A stretch of DNA of 64,000 bases from Triangularia verruculosa (Eukaryota > Ascomycota > Sordariomycetes > Sordariales > Podosporaceae): assembly GCA_033296885.1 (NCBI GenBank), contig MU863881.1:248001-312000 (forward strand). Reading direction: 5' to 3'. A program made the position numbers and the translations under genes. Shown piece by piece: positions 53,373 to 64,000 of this stretch. Positions within the stretch are counted from its first letter, which is position 1. Each line of letters opens with the position of its first letter. The notes under the pieces were generated by a model. It was not told where the DNA came from. It did no database searches and saw nothing but the letters and a program-made list of their open reading frames with translations.

Positions 53373-56133
53373 ATGCTGATAGCGCTAAGCCCATTCCGGT
53401 TGGTCCCAGCTACGGGTACCGGCTTGGCCTCTCGGTTCAAGCTCGTCATTGCCCAGCCACAGCGGAGGTGGATGGATCTGAAGCCGCACCAAAAAGAAAA
53501 ATGGAGGACCCTACCGTGGGACCATCAGGTCTATCTCCAGTTGCTCCGAAAACACAAGGCCGCCATAGACTCGGACAAGGGTGACAGTTTGGGGTGGGAC
53601 CGGCCCCTGATGCCGTTTGTCATGAGGCGAGGCACCATCATGTATGACATGTCCCTCAAGCATTATGTGCTTCTCTTAAACGGGGTATCGATATCAGCCA
53701 GGTTGGATGATCCAATACAGGAGCCCGTCTTAACGGCGGATGCATATATGGTAAACATGCACCGTGTTCCTGACCCGACTACTGGCTAACGTGGCGCGAT
53801 GCATCTAGCTCACTAGTAAAATCAAGGAAGCCATCCCTTGGAGGGTTCACTGGGCCGGTTTGGACACTGAACCTAGCGTAGACCCCAACGAGGCGCCTTG
53901 GGACATACATGTCCGGACCGAGTACGACATACGGCCCAAGGAAAACCCTAACCTCCCAGTCACAAAAATCTCCAGGTTTTTTGACAAAGAATTTAGTCTC
54001 CCCATCATGGGAACCGGAACACTGACTATTCCGATCAAACACTTGGCTGATGCGGTTCCAAAACGCTGGTTTTCCGCCACCGAAGAGTCGATGGGGCGGC
54101 TTGATCCTTTTGCTGTAATTGGCCCAAGGACTCGAGACCTTTATGCTTTCTGTCCGACACTGCTAGATGCTGATGTTGGTCTCATTGACGCCCATCACCA
54201 TGGTCGCAAAGACATTTCCTCCTCTTCGGCACACTGGCCGTTCGAAAAGCGTACATGCCTTGTCTTTTCACATCAAGGACCAACGAAAGAAGAGGGAAGG
54301 CGCATGCTTTCGGCCGCAGAGAAGCTAGCTCAAAGGTTCAAGGAGCTAGGCCGCGTTCGTACCGCCACGGTCAACAGGGTTTCGCTCCATGACATCATTC
54401 AAAAGGTGCTTCCTGACTTTGAGGATGGCAGAAAGCCAAACAAGAAGAAACTCAACCTCAGCCGTATCCTCATTGCCCGAGCACTGGAAAAGCGGCGTGG
54501 AACAACAGTCATGATCTACATATCAAAGGACATGCCAAGACTCGCCTTTGTACAGCTGCTGGAGGCTGCCAGCAAAATGCAGGAAGACACGGCTGTTATC
54601 CTAGCTGTAGTTGGACGGGCCCCCTACAAGCACATATTCAACCACGAGTCCGAGCTCGTACGCGAGACCTTTGCCACCGAAATAATATTTAGGCCACCCC
54701 TGAAGCAAGCGTTACCACTTACGCCACAAGAGCCTGAACCCACCCCTGAGGAAGATGAAAAGATGAGAATCATCATGGAAAGGCTTCTTTCTCACCACGA
54801 ACAGAGGAAGATTCGGGAGCGTGAGGAGGCCGAGAAGATACGGAGAAAAGAAGAACACGAGAAGAGGTTGGCCGCGATTCGTAAGGAAGCCAAGAGGCAG
54901 CGAGAGGCTGAAATTCAAGAGCGGATTCGAGAGGAGAAACGGGCCGAGAGGGAGCGGCAAATTGCCGAGGAGAAGAAGATTCAAGTCAAGAAAGACGTGG
55001 ACGCGTGGTATGAGGCTGCAGTTCAACATGAGATTGCTGCCTCTCTGCGTGAGCAAGAATTGGAGTCTCACGCGACTAGGAAGGCCGGGCAAGATCCTGA
55101 TACCTTTGGCTCTCCAGACGATACCGAGATGGAGATCGAGGAGGCACAGCCAAGCAAGGGGTCCATCGCCATTCAAGATGGTGATATTTGCATGGAAAAA
55201 GAAGGCTCCATCACGGTGATGGATGGGTTCCTCAACAAGCGCGACGGCTCCATAGTCATCAAAACAGGTTTCGTTAACATGGACAACGGTTCCATCGCTT
55301 TTCTACAGCGCAGCGACATGACGTATTTCGAGGAGGACCTCGGCACGCTGTCCATCAGTTTCGAAGACGGAGTTTCCTCCCACGCCAGTGGTCCCGCCAA
55401 CAACAAGCGCCTGGGCCTTGTCACCGACGACGAGGTCGGCGCTCACCCAGACCTGATGAGTCTCACAGACGCTGTCATCACCATTACGGACGGTTCAATC
55501 GAAATCAAGAAAGGGTCCATCAAGGTCGTTGGAGAAGAGGGCTTCGACGACGCGAAGAAGATCCTGAGCTCCATCCGAATCAAGCGCGGCGCAATCCATA
55601 TCGTCAGCGGGTCTGCCACCTTCAAGGAAGGAATGAAAGGGTTCATCAAGTGCTCGTTTGACATTTCGGAAACCACCCTCGACTTTAAGGACGGTTTCTC
55701 CGATGTGAAGCAGGTTGACGACTCACACCTGTATTCGGTGGGCAACTGGGGCACGGGATACAGACCAATGATTGACAGCAACGGCCCCTCCTATAACAGT
55801 TGGGGGGGCTATGAGCCAAAAATCGTGCATCATGATACCGCCAGAGAAAGGGTTCTCAAGAGACAGGAAGCCGTCCTAGCAGCGGCGAAGGCAGAGAAGG
55901 AGGCCCAGATGAAGAGGGAGCAGGCGGAGAAGCAGGCCCAGATGAGGAGAGAGCAGGAGGAGAAGGAGGCCCAGATGAAGAGAGAGCAGGCGGAGAAGAA
56001 GGCACGGATGGAGAGGGAACAGGCGGAGGAAGAGGAGAGGAAGAGAAAGGAAGTGATCGCCCAGAAGAGAGCAGCACTGTTGGCGAAACTTCCAGTGTCC
56101 TTCCTTTCTGAGCGAAAGCGCAAAGGGAAGTAA
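53373..56133 (+). CDS. Unrecognised 900-residue protein with heptapeptide glycine repeat
   Basis: Two exons, 53373-53750 and 53809-56133, encode 900 residues; the intron has a GGCTAAC branch site. The N terminus has basic, hydroxylated and hydrophobic residues without acidic ones (first 36 residues, ending QPQRRW), suggesting mitochondrial targeting. Residues about 40-420 look globular but match no family I know. Residues about 425-560 are a highly charged helix (Glu/Arg/Lys). Next comes a seven-residue repeat: Gly at 577, 584, 592, 599, 606, 613 and 620, usually as G-S-I-x-[IV], continuing at 688, 695, 720, 727 and 734. Such a pattern predicts stacked short beta-strands. The last 90 residues are a second charged helix with 14-residue internal repeats (EAQMKREQAEK type). 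The function is unknown; the architecture suggests a structural or scaffolding protein. Confidence 0.75.
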
Positions 56134-56725
56134 GGACCGAGTCGTTGTGTCTAGATCTCTTTTCGGTCCTAGTTAGGAGAAGGTGAAACAGAGCCTCCTA
56201 GACAAGACTACCTAGGTACCTTACCTTATATAGCCCAGCCCGGATATGACACCAGGTTTGCGTCCACTCAGGTACCTAGCATACACGACACCTGAAATGC
56301 AGTACATCAAACCCCAATCTACCACTTCCAAGAAGGCTACCCACACCTCAGCGCTTTATCTCGTGCTCTCAGTTTGCTGTTTTTTGTACAGAAAAGGCGC
56401 AAGAAATGGCATATGTCACCGACTAGTCCAACACGCAGAAGAAGTAAACTGTAAACAAAGCTAACGTCTTTCAATATGCACTATAGATTAATCAACCGGG
56501 GTAGGTAGAGTCTTATTCTCGCGCACAGGAGAGTTACAACAACTGCAAAACAAAGAAAACAAAAGGTAGGTAAGAGAGTATGTATGTACATCCAAAAAGG
56601 ACAAACAGTCACCAAAAAATTATATCACCACATTACATTATACTTCATCCCCGGAAAAGGCCATCCTGTTAGTAGGTATCTTGGTATCATGATACCATGG
56701 CCCCAGAGATCTTCCTTTTTATTCA
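56134..56725. other. Convergent 3' intergenic region
   Basis: About 0.6 kb between converging genes. It contains CTACCTAGGTACCTTACC near 56208-56225 and AGGTACCTAGCATA near 56270. I see no gene. Confidence 0.5.
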
Positions 56726-58584
56726 TCATTCCCACCCCTTGGGCTTAACCCAGTTACTCGCCAGCGCCGGCTGCGTAGGCTTAATAGTAGGCATCAGACT
56801 GTACCGATGTGACCCGCCAGTCGTCGGTCTCGATGGTGGGTTTGGCTGACTGATCACCGGGATCACCGGGGGCACAGCGGGGACAAGTTCTGGCTGCAGC
56901 GGCGGCCATTGTGCTGTTGATGGTCTCGAGGTTGCCGCAATGCTTGGTGCGGTAGAGGGTGGCATCGGCCAGGAGATCAACGAAGGGGAAAATACCCCGC
57001 TGCTGGCGATACTTGCTGCTCCAATCGAATCTTGACTGGATCGGCGGGGCATGGTAGGTGATGGAACAGTAGGGAGGCCTGGCGCCAGAGGAGAGAAGTC
57101 GATGAGAAGTTGGCTGGTGGGCGAGGAGGCTCGCTTGTCCATCAACGTCAGGTCAAGAGGTGGAGGGCTGTCGAGACGGGGAGTGCGAGCTTGGGTTGGG
57201 CTTGGTTGGGTCACTGGCATTGTGGCCATAACGAGTGGGGGAGCAGTGTCGATCGCGCCGTAGTTGAGGCTGCTTCTCTTCTCGTACATGGCAGAGTCGG
57301 ATGCGTCCCCGACGTCGCTGAAGAGCAGGCCGTTGCCCATCGAAGATCTCTTTTTCTCTTTCTTCGTGTATGGTGTGGTCTTGAATGGTGTGCACTTGTT
57401 AAGGAAAGCTTGCACGCGGCGGGTGCGGCGGTAGCGATAGATGAGAGCGATGAGAATCAGCAGGACAATGAGAAGTGCTACAGACATGTTAGCCAGCTTG
57501 TATCAACAAGAATAGCAGCAAGACAATGAATCTTACAAACAACGGCTCCAATGATGCCAACCACGGGACTTGCGCCTTTGCTATCGCCGGGGCTGTCGTT
57601 GCCAGGACCGGTGCCCCCTGAACCGCCACCGGTGTTCGTTCCTGAACCTGGTCCATGGATGCCCCCTGAGTTCTGGTCGACCTCCCCGTGATAACCGTAG
57701 CCAAACTCGTCTGTACTAATGTAGCCCCCTGATCCAGCAGCAACACCACCGCCTGTGGTTGGGCTGGTCCCCTTTTGCGTAACTTCGTTCTGTTGGCCCT
57801 GGGTGCCGTCGACAGCTAGGAGGGCATGGCCTGCGGTAGAGGGAAAGGCCTTTGGCGGGCCGGTTGTCGTTGAACCAGTTCCCTGGTTGCTGTTTCCCGC
57901 ATTGTTGTTTGAGTTTGAGTTGCCATTGCCAGAATTTCCAGAATTGGAGGATCCAGAACCGGAGCCCGATCCTGAGCCCGATCCTGAGCCCGGTCCTGAG
58001 CCCGACCCTGAACCTGAGCCTGACCCTGAGCCCGAGCCTGCGTTAGGGGTACTAGAGCCAGTCCCCGAGTTCGATCCTTGGCCAGAACCTGAACCTGTAC
58101 CCCCGCCTACACTAGGAGACGAGCCTGAGCCAGAGCCACTCCCCGAGCCATTTCCTGAACCGTTGCCTGAGCCGTTGCCTGGAGTATTTCCTGAACCTGA
58201 ACCCGACCCAGATCCATTTTCATTTCCATTTCCATTGCCCGACCCCGAGCCATTACCGCCTCCTGGGTTGCCGGGCGCGTTATTCTTGGGCGGATCAACC
58301 ACTGGCGGATTGTCGACGGGTGTCTTAACAGGGTTGGTAACTGGAGCATTCTCCACAGGGCTCGCAGCCGGTGTGGTCGGAACGGGCGCGGGGACCACGG
58401 GTGCTTCCAGAGGAGGATTTGTCGGCGTAGGTGTTGTCGGGGCCGGCTCCGGCCCGGGAGCAGGTGTCTCCTGGGAACATCCTAAAGAATTGGGGAATGC
58501 TTTGCACAACGGGCTGGTGAGCTTTTGCAAGAGCTCCTTGATGTCCCTTTTTTCTAGCTCTTGGCCTGGGACTGGGAGATGCAT
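56726..58584 (-). CDS. Ser-Gly repeat membrane protein
   Basis: Two exons, 58584-57537 and 57477-56726, encode 599 residues; the intron has a GGCTAAC branch site. The N-terminal 45 residues include a KR site and two Cys (SPLCKAFPNSLGCS). A Pro/Thr-rich stretch follows, then about 130 residues of Gly-Ser/Gly-Asn repeats, then a Gly-rich segment. One membrane helix spans the exon junction (GIIGAVVSLLIVLLILIALIY), and a 230-residue Pro/Ser-rich cytoplasmic tail follows. The layout suggests a wall-spanning sensor or anchor with a glycosylated stalk, as in fungal WSC-like sensors, but no WSC domain is present. The start codon at 58584 gives no signal peptide, so an upstream exon carrying one may be missing from the model. 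The repeat leaves the opposite strand open too. Confidence 0.7.
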
Positions 58585-59664
58585 TCTTGTAACTCCAGAT
58601 TGCGAATGAAAAGGACGAGGATCAAGGCCACATGCTTGCTGTGTTGAGCGTGTTGTTGTTTGTGATTGCGTCAGTCAATTGTAGTATCTTCTCAAAAGGA
58701 GGGTATAACGATGGAAGCCAGCTTCTAGAGACGAACGAGTGAAGGCTCCGGAGTGGCATCAAGGAGGACGAGAGCAGAGAGGAACCACCTCTGCGGGGTG
58801 CAGGACGAGGGTGTTGGTAATGTATGTCGACTCCCATGTTGGTCTCGGCATGCTGGTCACTGAAGAAAACCTGGCAGTTTTGCTTTGATGAGTGGCATTT
58901 GGCAGAAGCAACATGGTGGCCCCACAGCTGGTGACATTGGGGGTCTGGACAACAATGGTTAGGATTCATGGCGTCCCCATGTTTTGGGAAGGGATCGTCA
59001 GTCGGTTCCTGGCACTATGCCCTTCCTGGCCTAGCCTCTCTTATCGTCTCTGACCCCGGCCATGCACCGCCCGGCTGGCCCAGCGGGGGCGTGCTGTCCC
59101 GAGTGGTCTCCCACTGTTCCAGTGTGCTGCCTCACTGTCTGTGCTGTACATTGACGAGAAGAAAGCAAAAGAAAACTCCGCCTGCCGCATCGGAGCAAGA
59201 CATCGACGGAGAATTTGCGATGCACCCGCTTCCAATAGCGCGAAAGAAAACCTACACGGGTAAAAACGTGCAAAAATCACGCCGAGCAACACGAGATTGG
59301 CAGCCTGTCAAATTTACCTGGCACATCCCTTCCACGGCTCGCGTGTGATAGCGGCACCGTGCTGCAGGTCTCCCCGCTGCATGGGTCTCCCCTCTCTCTT
59401 GGGCACCGTTGCAGGCGTCTCGACAGCATCGAGTCTATCGCCTGTTTCAGAAACAAGGATGCCGATCACCGGATCTCCCTCCAATTTCCATATCAAATCT
59501 TGCTCCCACTTCGGCCTCCGCTCTTACCCTCTCCCCAGAAAACGCAACCTCGCCAATCCCACAACGCGCCGGATCAACAAACGACAAGGGCAACCACTCC
59601 GCTGCAGATAGCGACGCGACATCTGCTCCTCCACCGATCTGATACTCCCCCGATCAGTATAGCC
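58585..59664. other. Intergenic region
   Basis: About 1.1 kb. It should hold the promoter, and perhaps a missing first exon, of the Ser-Gly repeat gene, and the promoter of the next gene. Nothing else can be supported. Confidence 0.4.
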
Positions 59665-60625
59665 ATGGCCATGGTCATGATGCTCTCCCGAGCGAGATCG
59701 TATAGACGCCGATGGCGCTTGAAACGTGTGGAAACGATCGGCAATCTTCTCAATGGGCAAGTCTACTACTCTGTCATCCAGTTTATCCAGACCAGCCCCT
59801 GCGTTATGTTCCATTGCCTCGCATACTGACTGCAAACGTAATAGGACCGACCGCCAACCAGTTCCCTCAGGATGAAGGACTCGAGGTCAATAACGGAATA
59901 CCAGCCAAAACAGGGTTTGGGAACCAAAGTTCGAGCCCTTGGCACCCCCTGTATCGCGACGACTGGGTTCAGGGGCATGTCATCGCTGAGTATCCAACGG
60001 CCGACGATCTACCGAACCGAGAGGGTCTCGAACAAAGCCAACCTGGAAGACCACATGGGCGTGCTTTTCACGTTGTCAAACTGCGCGTACAAAGGCCTCA
60101 CGTGGTCCGGACAATGGGTATGGGGAATGGGAGAACAATACTAACGTTGAGGTGCTGGAGGACCTCACCCTCGTAAAGGGGGTAAAGCGGCCAGTTCATG
60201 GGTACGTACGAATACCGCTTGCAGCGTGGCTTCAGGGCCCTACATCCTTCAATCACCCCACCATGGTCCCGAATCAATCGCACCAAGCCCGCGGGCCCAA
60301 TCTCGGCGAGGCCTTCGTGGAAACAGTCATCTTGGCACTCAAGGGGCTGATTCCGATGGTTTGGCTCCGAAGCAAGACATCTCCGGTGCAGTTTCTGGTT
60401 GGAGGCACCGCTCTGCTCCTGCTTGTCCTTGCAGTCGGCCATTTCCATACCAAGCCTGGCAAAGCTGCGGTTCTGGAGGATGGCAAGAGAAAGGGCATCC
60501 TGATCAAATCACCGAAACCTCGACACACCTACAGGCCTAGGGTTGCATTTGACGCTGCTTTGGAAACCGGAAACAAGGCTCTGAAGCGGAGTCACGACGT
60601 ATGCACGGATGGGGGGGTGATGTGA
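59665..60625 (+). CDS. Hypothetical protein, uncertain exon structure
   Basis: A tentative model: exon 59665-59760, exon 59845-60117, exon from 60152 or 60161 to 60625. The first exon encodes a basic peptide (MAMVMMLSRARSYRRRWRLK); the first intron has a TACTGAC branch site. The second exon reads MKDSRSITEYQPKQGLG and later NCAYKGLTWSGQW. Without splicing it stops soon after at TAA within TACTAAC, which itself looks like a branch site. The third exon encodes LVKGVKRPVHGYVRIPL and one membrane helix (FLVGGTALLLLVLAVGHF) near the C terminus, with a basic tail. I recognise no family. The second intron would be only 34 or 43 bases, short for a fungus, so either the model is wrong or the gene is damaged. 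Confidence 0.4.
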
Positions 60626-60779
60626 TGAAGAATGCAACGCCGGAATTGTCTTTGCCGTATGAAAAAGTTCCTCTGACCGTGGTATCTGAACAAGGTAAAA
60701 TAAGCCACCCATACCTTTCTGCCAGTACACTGACAGAGCCCCCAGGATTCTTGACTCCCCCAAAGCCCCTTCGTACTGA

Positions 60780-62516
60780 TTACCGCTTCTCTACCCGTAC
60801 CATCAAGCCACGGATATCCCATATTGTCGGGTTGTCAATAGTAGGCAGGCGGAGCGGATCCGGTAGCGACCAATTGTACCGTCTGAGTAGCTGTAATGGA
60901 AGTCAGTTAGCATGTCGGAATTCAGCCAAACCATCTCCTAGTGACAACTGTAACTCACCTCTGGGAACACCTTGTTCATTTGCATAAATGCAACCTTCTT
61001 CCCAGCACAGACGAACTTGCCACTCCCAAAGATCAGATCAACACATCTACCCATCTCCGTTCTTCTGTCTTCGTCGGCCTCCAGCCACCTCTCTGGTCTG
61101 AAGACATTTGCGTCGGGGCCCCAGAAGCCCTCGTCATGATTCATACTCCACATGACACACCCTGTGCCAATCGTTGTGCCCTTGGGCAAGTAGTAGCCGT
61201 TCATGCTATCTCCTTCCTCGGGCACCTCCTTGAAGAACGGCACAATAGACGAGGGTGGGAACAGTCGTAGTGACTCCTGAATGACAGCCAGCATGTACGG
61301 CAGATGCCTCTTCGCCTCGTCGTTCGTCACTGGCCGGCTGATTTTGCCTGTCTCGGAGGCGTCGTCAATCTCTTGCTGCAGGCGTCGGTATGCCGCCGGG
61401 TGTGTCATGAGCAGCAGCATCGTCATCCTGATGGCTGACGCAACAGTGTCTGATCCTACAAAGCTGGGGACTGTTAGCTCTCTCTGTCTCTCTGAAATGT
61501 GAAAAAGGAAAAAAGCAAAGACCTACAAAGACATGGCCACCTCACTTCTCAACTCATCACCTGCCAGCCCATTGTCCATCATACTCTGCAGCATGTCCCT
61601 CTTCTTGTCCACCCCTTGCTTCTCCTCTCTGGACCTTTGATTGACGAGATCCAACGCCAGGCCAAACACCGCCCCAAACCCAACCCTGTCGCCTTCCCTC
61701 GGCAACAGGTAGTAAAACGGCCACTTTTGGATGATTTGGAAGATCTTGTGGTGGTTGTGCACAGCGCTGAGCATGGGGAAGGTCTCGTCGCCCGTCTTGA
61801 CGATACCCAGCGCATCGCTGTCGGTGTCGAGGGAGCGGAATGACTGGCTGTAGGCGATCTCGCCAAACGAGTCAAGCGTGTAGAAATGGGACTTTTGGGC
61901 GAGGTTCATGGGGACGAAGTGCGAGGGAGTGGAGAGGTACTTGGTGTCGATTAGGTCGAGGAGGGTAGCAATTGTCTTGTCAACGGCGGGCTCGAAGTCG
62001 TCTTGGTTTTTGCCGGAGAACTGTTGGTTTTTGGTCAGCAGGTCATTCAGTTGCAATGGAGGTGAGTGTACTCACTGCTGGCAATACATGTCTCAACCTC
62101 TTGGCCCTCAGCTTTGGATCTCTCATGGAGAGAAGGTTGTCCGCCCCTGGCATGACCCGAGCTAGGATGTACCATTCCCCTTTCTTGTAGTCTGACTTCG
62201 CGCTGGTGATGCGATAGATGGTTTTCATGTCGTTGACGATGACCTTGGTGGGTGCCACCCGGACGACAGGGCCATATTTCTTGGTGAGGGCGTGCATGTC
62301 CTCGTAAACCTTGTAGCTCATGAACCGTCTTGTGAGCCACAAAGAGGTCCATCCTGCTAGGAAGGGGCCGGGGACATGCCGAAGTTTAGACCAGCGGTGG
62401 ACTCGGTAGCCGAAGCTGATGAAGAGAAGCGCCAGCAGGAGGAAGAGGAGCGTTGAAGTTGTCAGGAGCTTGGGTAGAAGTGGGAGTGCCGGGGAGGGCA
62501 AGATCAGGGAGGCCAT
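60780..62516 (-). CDS. Cytochrome P450 monooxygenase
   Basis: Four exons, 62516-62076, 62020-61527, 61463-60959 and 60890-60780, encode 516 residues. Phases agree at all junctions. The enzyme is a microsomal P450 with an N-terminal membrane anchor (residues about 15-35, LLTTSTLLFLLLALLFISF) followed by the Pro-rich hinge HVPGPF. The heme-binding loop FGSGKFVCAGKKVA is intact with ligand C464. The ExxR motif lies in VIQESLRLFPP, the PERW motif in FRPERWLEAD, and the I-helix oxygen-binding region around FFVGSDTVASAIRM. The overall pattern is that of fungal pisatin-demethylase-like P450s. No polyketide, peptide or terpene synthase lies beside it in this window, so it may be a stand-alone oxidase or the edge of a cluster beyond position 64000. 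Substrate is unknown. Confidence 0.93.
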
Positions 62517-64000
62517 TTTGACAGTCGATGTCAGGTAGGTAGTTTCTTGGGATAACAAGACAAAACTCTCGATCGATTGGAATAGGGCCTGTCATAGTTT
62601 AAGTATCAGTAGTGGCACCAAGTTGGCTTGTACACCGACTCACATCTAACCCTCCCACTTGAGTACCACTGAGACCGGTCAACGTAGGTACGTATCGTTC
62701 CGGCCACCACACCTTGCAAGTCTGGGCCCTAAGCTCAAGGGAAGCTGCTTCCTCTATCCCCAACGGCATGCTTTCTTAGGTAGGGAAGTGGCCTGGCCAC
62801 GGCGGGGTTGCCCACACTCGCCGTCTGTGGCGCCATGTTTGTCTGGCGGAATTGTGTACGATACGCGAGTGCCTAACTGAATCCGGATGTCGATAACTGT
62901 GTGAGGGTGTGCTGGGGTGGGCAGTGATTCGAAATAAGCCTGTGTGCTATTGATCCCATGCTTAGGTTCTTCCATGTCGTCGCAAGCACATCCGCAGTTG
63001 TGTCCTACCGCGATATGCGCCGCTCAGACCGGCGCGGGAAGTCACTGAATGCCGATGCTAGCCCCGATTTCCGAGTGTAGGTATTGCTTGCTCTCGTGTG
63101 ATGCTGTGCCGGAGTTTGGGGGCTACCGACTTTCCCCTCCTCGCCTACCCCCACACCACCCAACTTCTAGAAATCCTGAAGGAAGTGAAAGGGCGGCACG
63201 CGAGCGAGCAGGAAGATGCGGTGTGGTGTGACAAACATTTGCCCTCAGCCCTACGGGGCTCGCCGTAAGCCACACGGGGATTTTCTTCTGGGCTTATTCT
63301 GCTGGTCTCACATCTTCCACAAGCGGCACAGACTCCCAACTCTGCCGGATCCAAGGTCGCCCTCTGCATCTGCTCCCCTCCCATGACCTCGACTCTGGCA
63401 CTCCCTTGCTTCAACACAGTGCAGAATTCCAGGTTCTCTCCGTGTGATGCACAACTGTCAAATCGGTGAGGTACAGGGCTTGCATATTGTACAGTCATCG
63501 CTGAACACCTCGAGGCACACGTACCTGCATCACCCAAAATCAGGTACAGTCAGACTGGTCAACTATTCCCGTCATACCGGTCTTGGATTGCCCTCGCGGA
63601 TAAACCGTTCCCTCGGTCACTGGTGTGGTTACACAGGCCCTTGTCATCACCAACATCCAACGCTGTCCGGACCCCAATGGTCACAGTGATGCATCTGCTG
63701 CCTAGGTAGGTTACGAGCATGATCATGTGAGCTGTGATGACTGTCGCGCCGCAACCAAGCCACAGTGTTCTGGTTCCTTAGCTTTGGATGGATATTTCGA
63801 ATGATGCGGTACATGTAAATTAATTATGCTTTGGATTCCTCCTTTTCTGCCATTTATTCTATTGTTGAAGATGGTCTTTGAGATAATGAAGGGTTATTGC
63901 CATATTTTCATCAAAGATTCTAGTCCCAGCATGGGCATTTTGGAATAATTACTGCAGAAGCTTGGATACAGCTTCGCGAAAGGGTCTAGGTAGAGCGCGT
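62517..64000. other. Intergenic region at the right edge
   Basis: About 1.5 kb upstream of the P450 gene. Several minor frames exist on both strands without motif or bias. Past about 63780 the DNA becomes more AT-rich. A CTAGGTAGGTTACG element lies near 63702. Confidence 0.45.

Noticed and set aside
57755..58609. Plus-strand open frame of 284 codons, rich in Pro-Glu-Pro-Asp
   Set aside because: It is the antisense of the Ser-Gly repeat. GC-rich repeats keep several frames open; the sense gene has a splice site, membrane helix and Cys pair, while this frame has no domain.
1..64000. Secondary-metabolite cluster around the P450
   Set aside because: No polyketide, peptide, terpene synthase or tailoring set lies beside it. 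Nearby genes are a hypothetical protein and a membrane protein. The cluster could only lie beyond position 64000.

Overview
The window is nuclear DNA from a filamentous ascomycete, most likely a Sordariomycete close to Chaetomiaceae, Podosporaceae or Neurospora. Support for this: about two dozen protein genes on both strands, short introns (about 45-90 nt) with GTAAGT-type donors and GCTAAC/TACTAAC branch sites, and fungus-specific families (HET domain, PTH11-like rhodopsin-domain proteins, DUF1996, DUF3292, CorA-like channels with GMN). The genus is inference. I saw no transposon, AT-rich RIP-mutated block, rRNA, convincing tRNA or CRISPR array. Gene models were spliced by eye from splice signals, reading phase and family motifs; feature spans include introns.

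Left part (0.8-19 kb): a codon-biased hexose transporter, a MetE-type zinc methyltransferase, a PTH11-like membrane receptor with a 21-bp minisatellite in its promoter, a secreted type-B carboxylesterase, a large HET-domain protein, a secreted DUF1996 protein and a secreted pectate lyase. Much of this stretch concerns sugar or plant-polymer use.

Middle (19-37 kb): a SET-domain protein with a predicted signal peptide, divergent from a mannose-6-phosphate isomerase; a DUF3292 membrane protein; a DEDDy 3'-5' exonuclease; a small secreted Ser/Gly-rich protein with dibasic sites; a secreted GH31 alpha-glucosidase with repeated decamers far upstream; and an amino-acid permease with a long N-terminal tail.

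Right part (37-64 kb): a second rhodopsin-domain protein, a small kinesin with an unassigned C-terminal domain, a membrane-anchored tandem amidohydrolase, a single-pass Ser-rich protein, a CorA-like channel, a PAP-phosphatase (HAL2/MET22 type) divergent from an unrecognised 900-residue protein with a seven-residue glycine repeat, a Ser-Gly repeat membrane protein, a poorly resolved hypothetical gene and a cytochrome P450. No clear biosynthetic cluster is present.

The best leads are the heptapeptide-repeat protein at 53.4-56.1 kb, the 21-bp minisatellite at 8 kb, the repeated TTGCTGTCAA decamers upstream of the alpha-glucosidase, a five-codon uORF overlapping the start of a rhodopsin-like gene, a (CAA)9 leader running into the HAL2 start codon, and possible sulfur-regulation sites upstream of two sulfur-metabolism genes.
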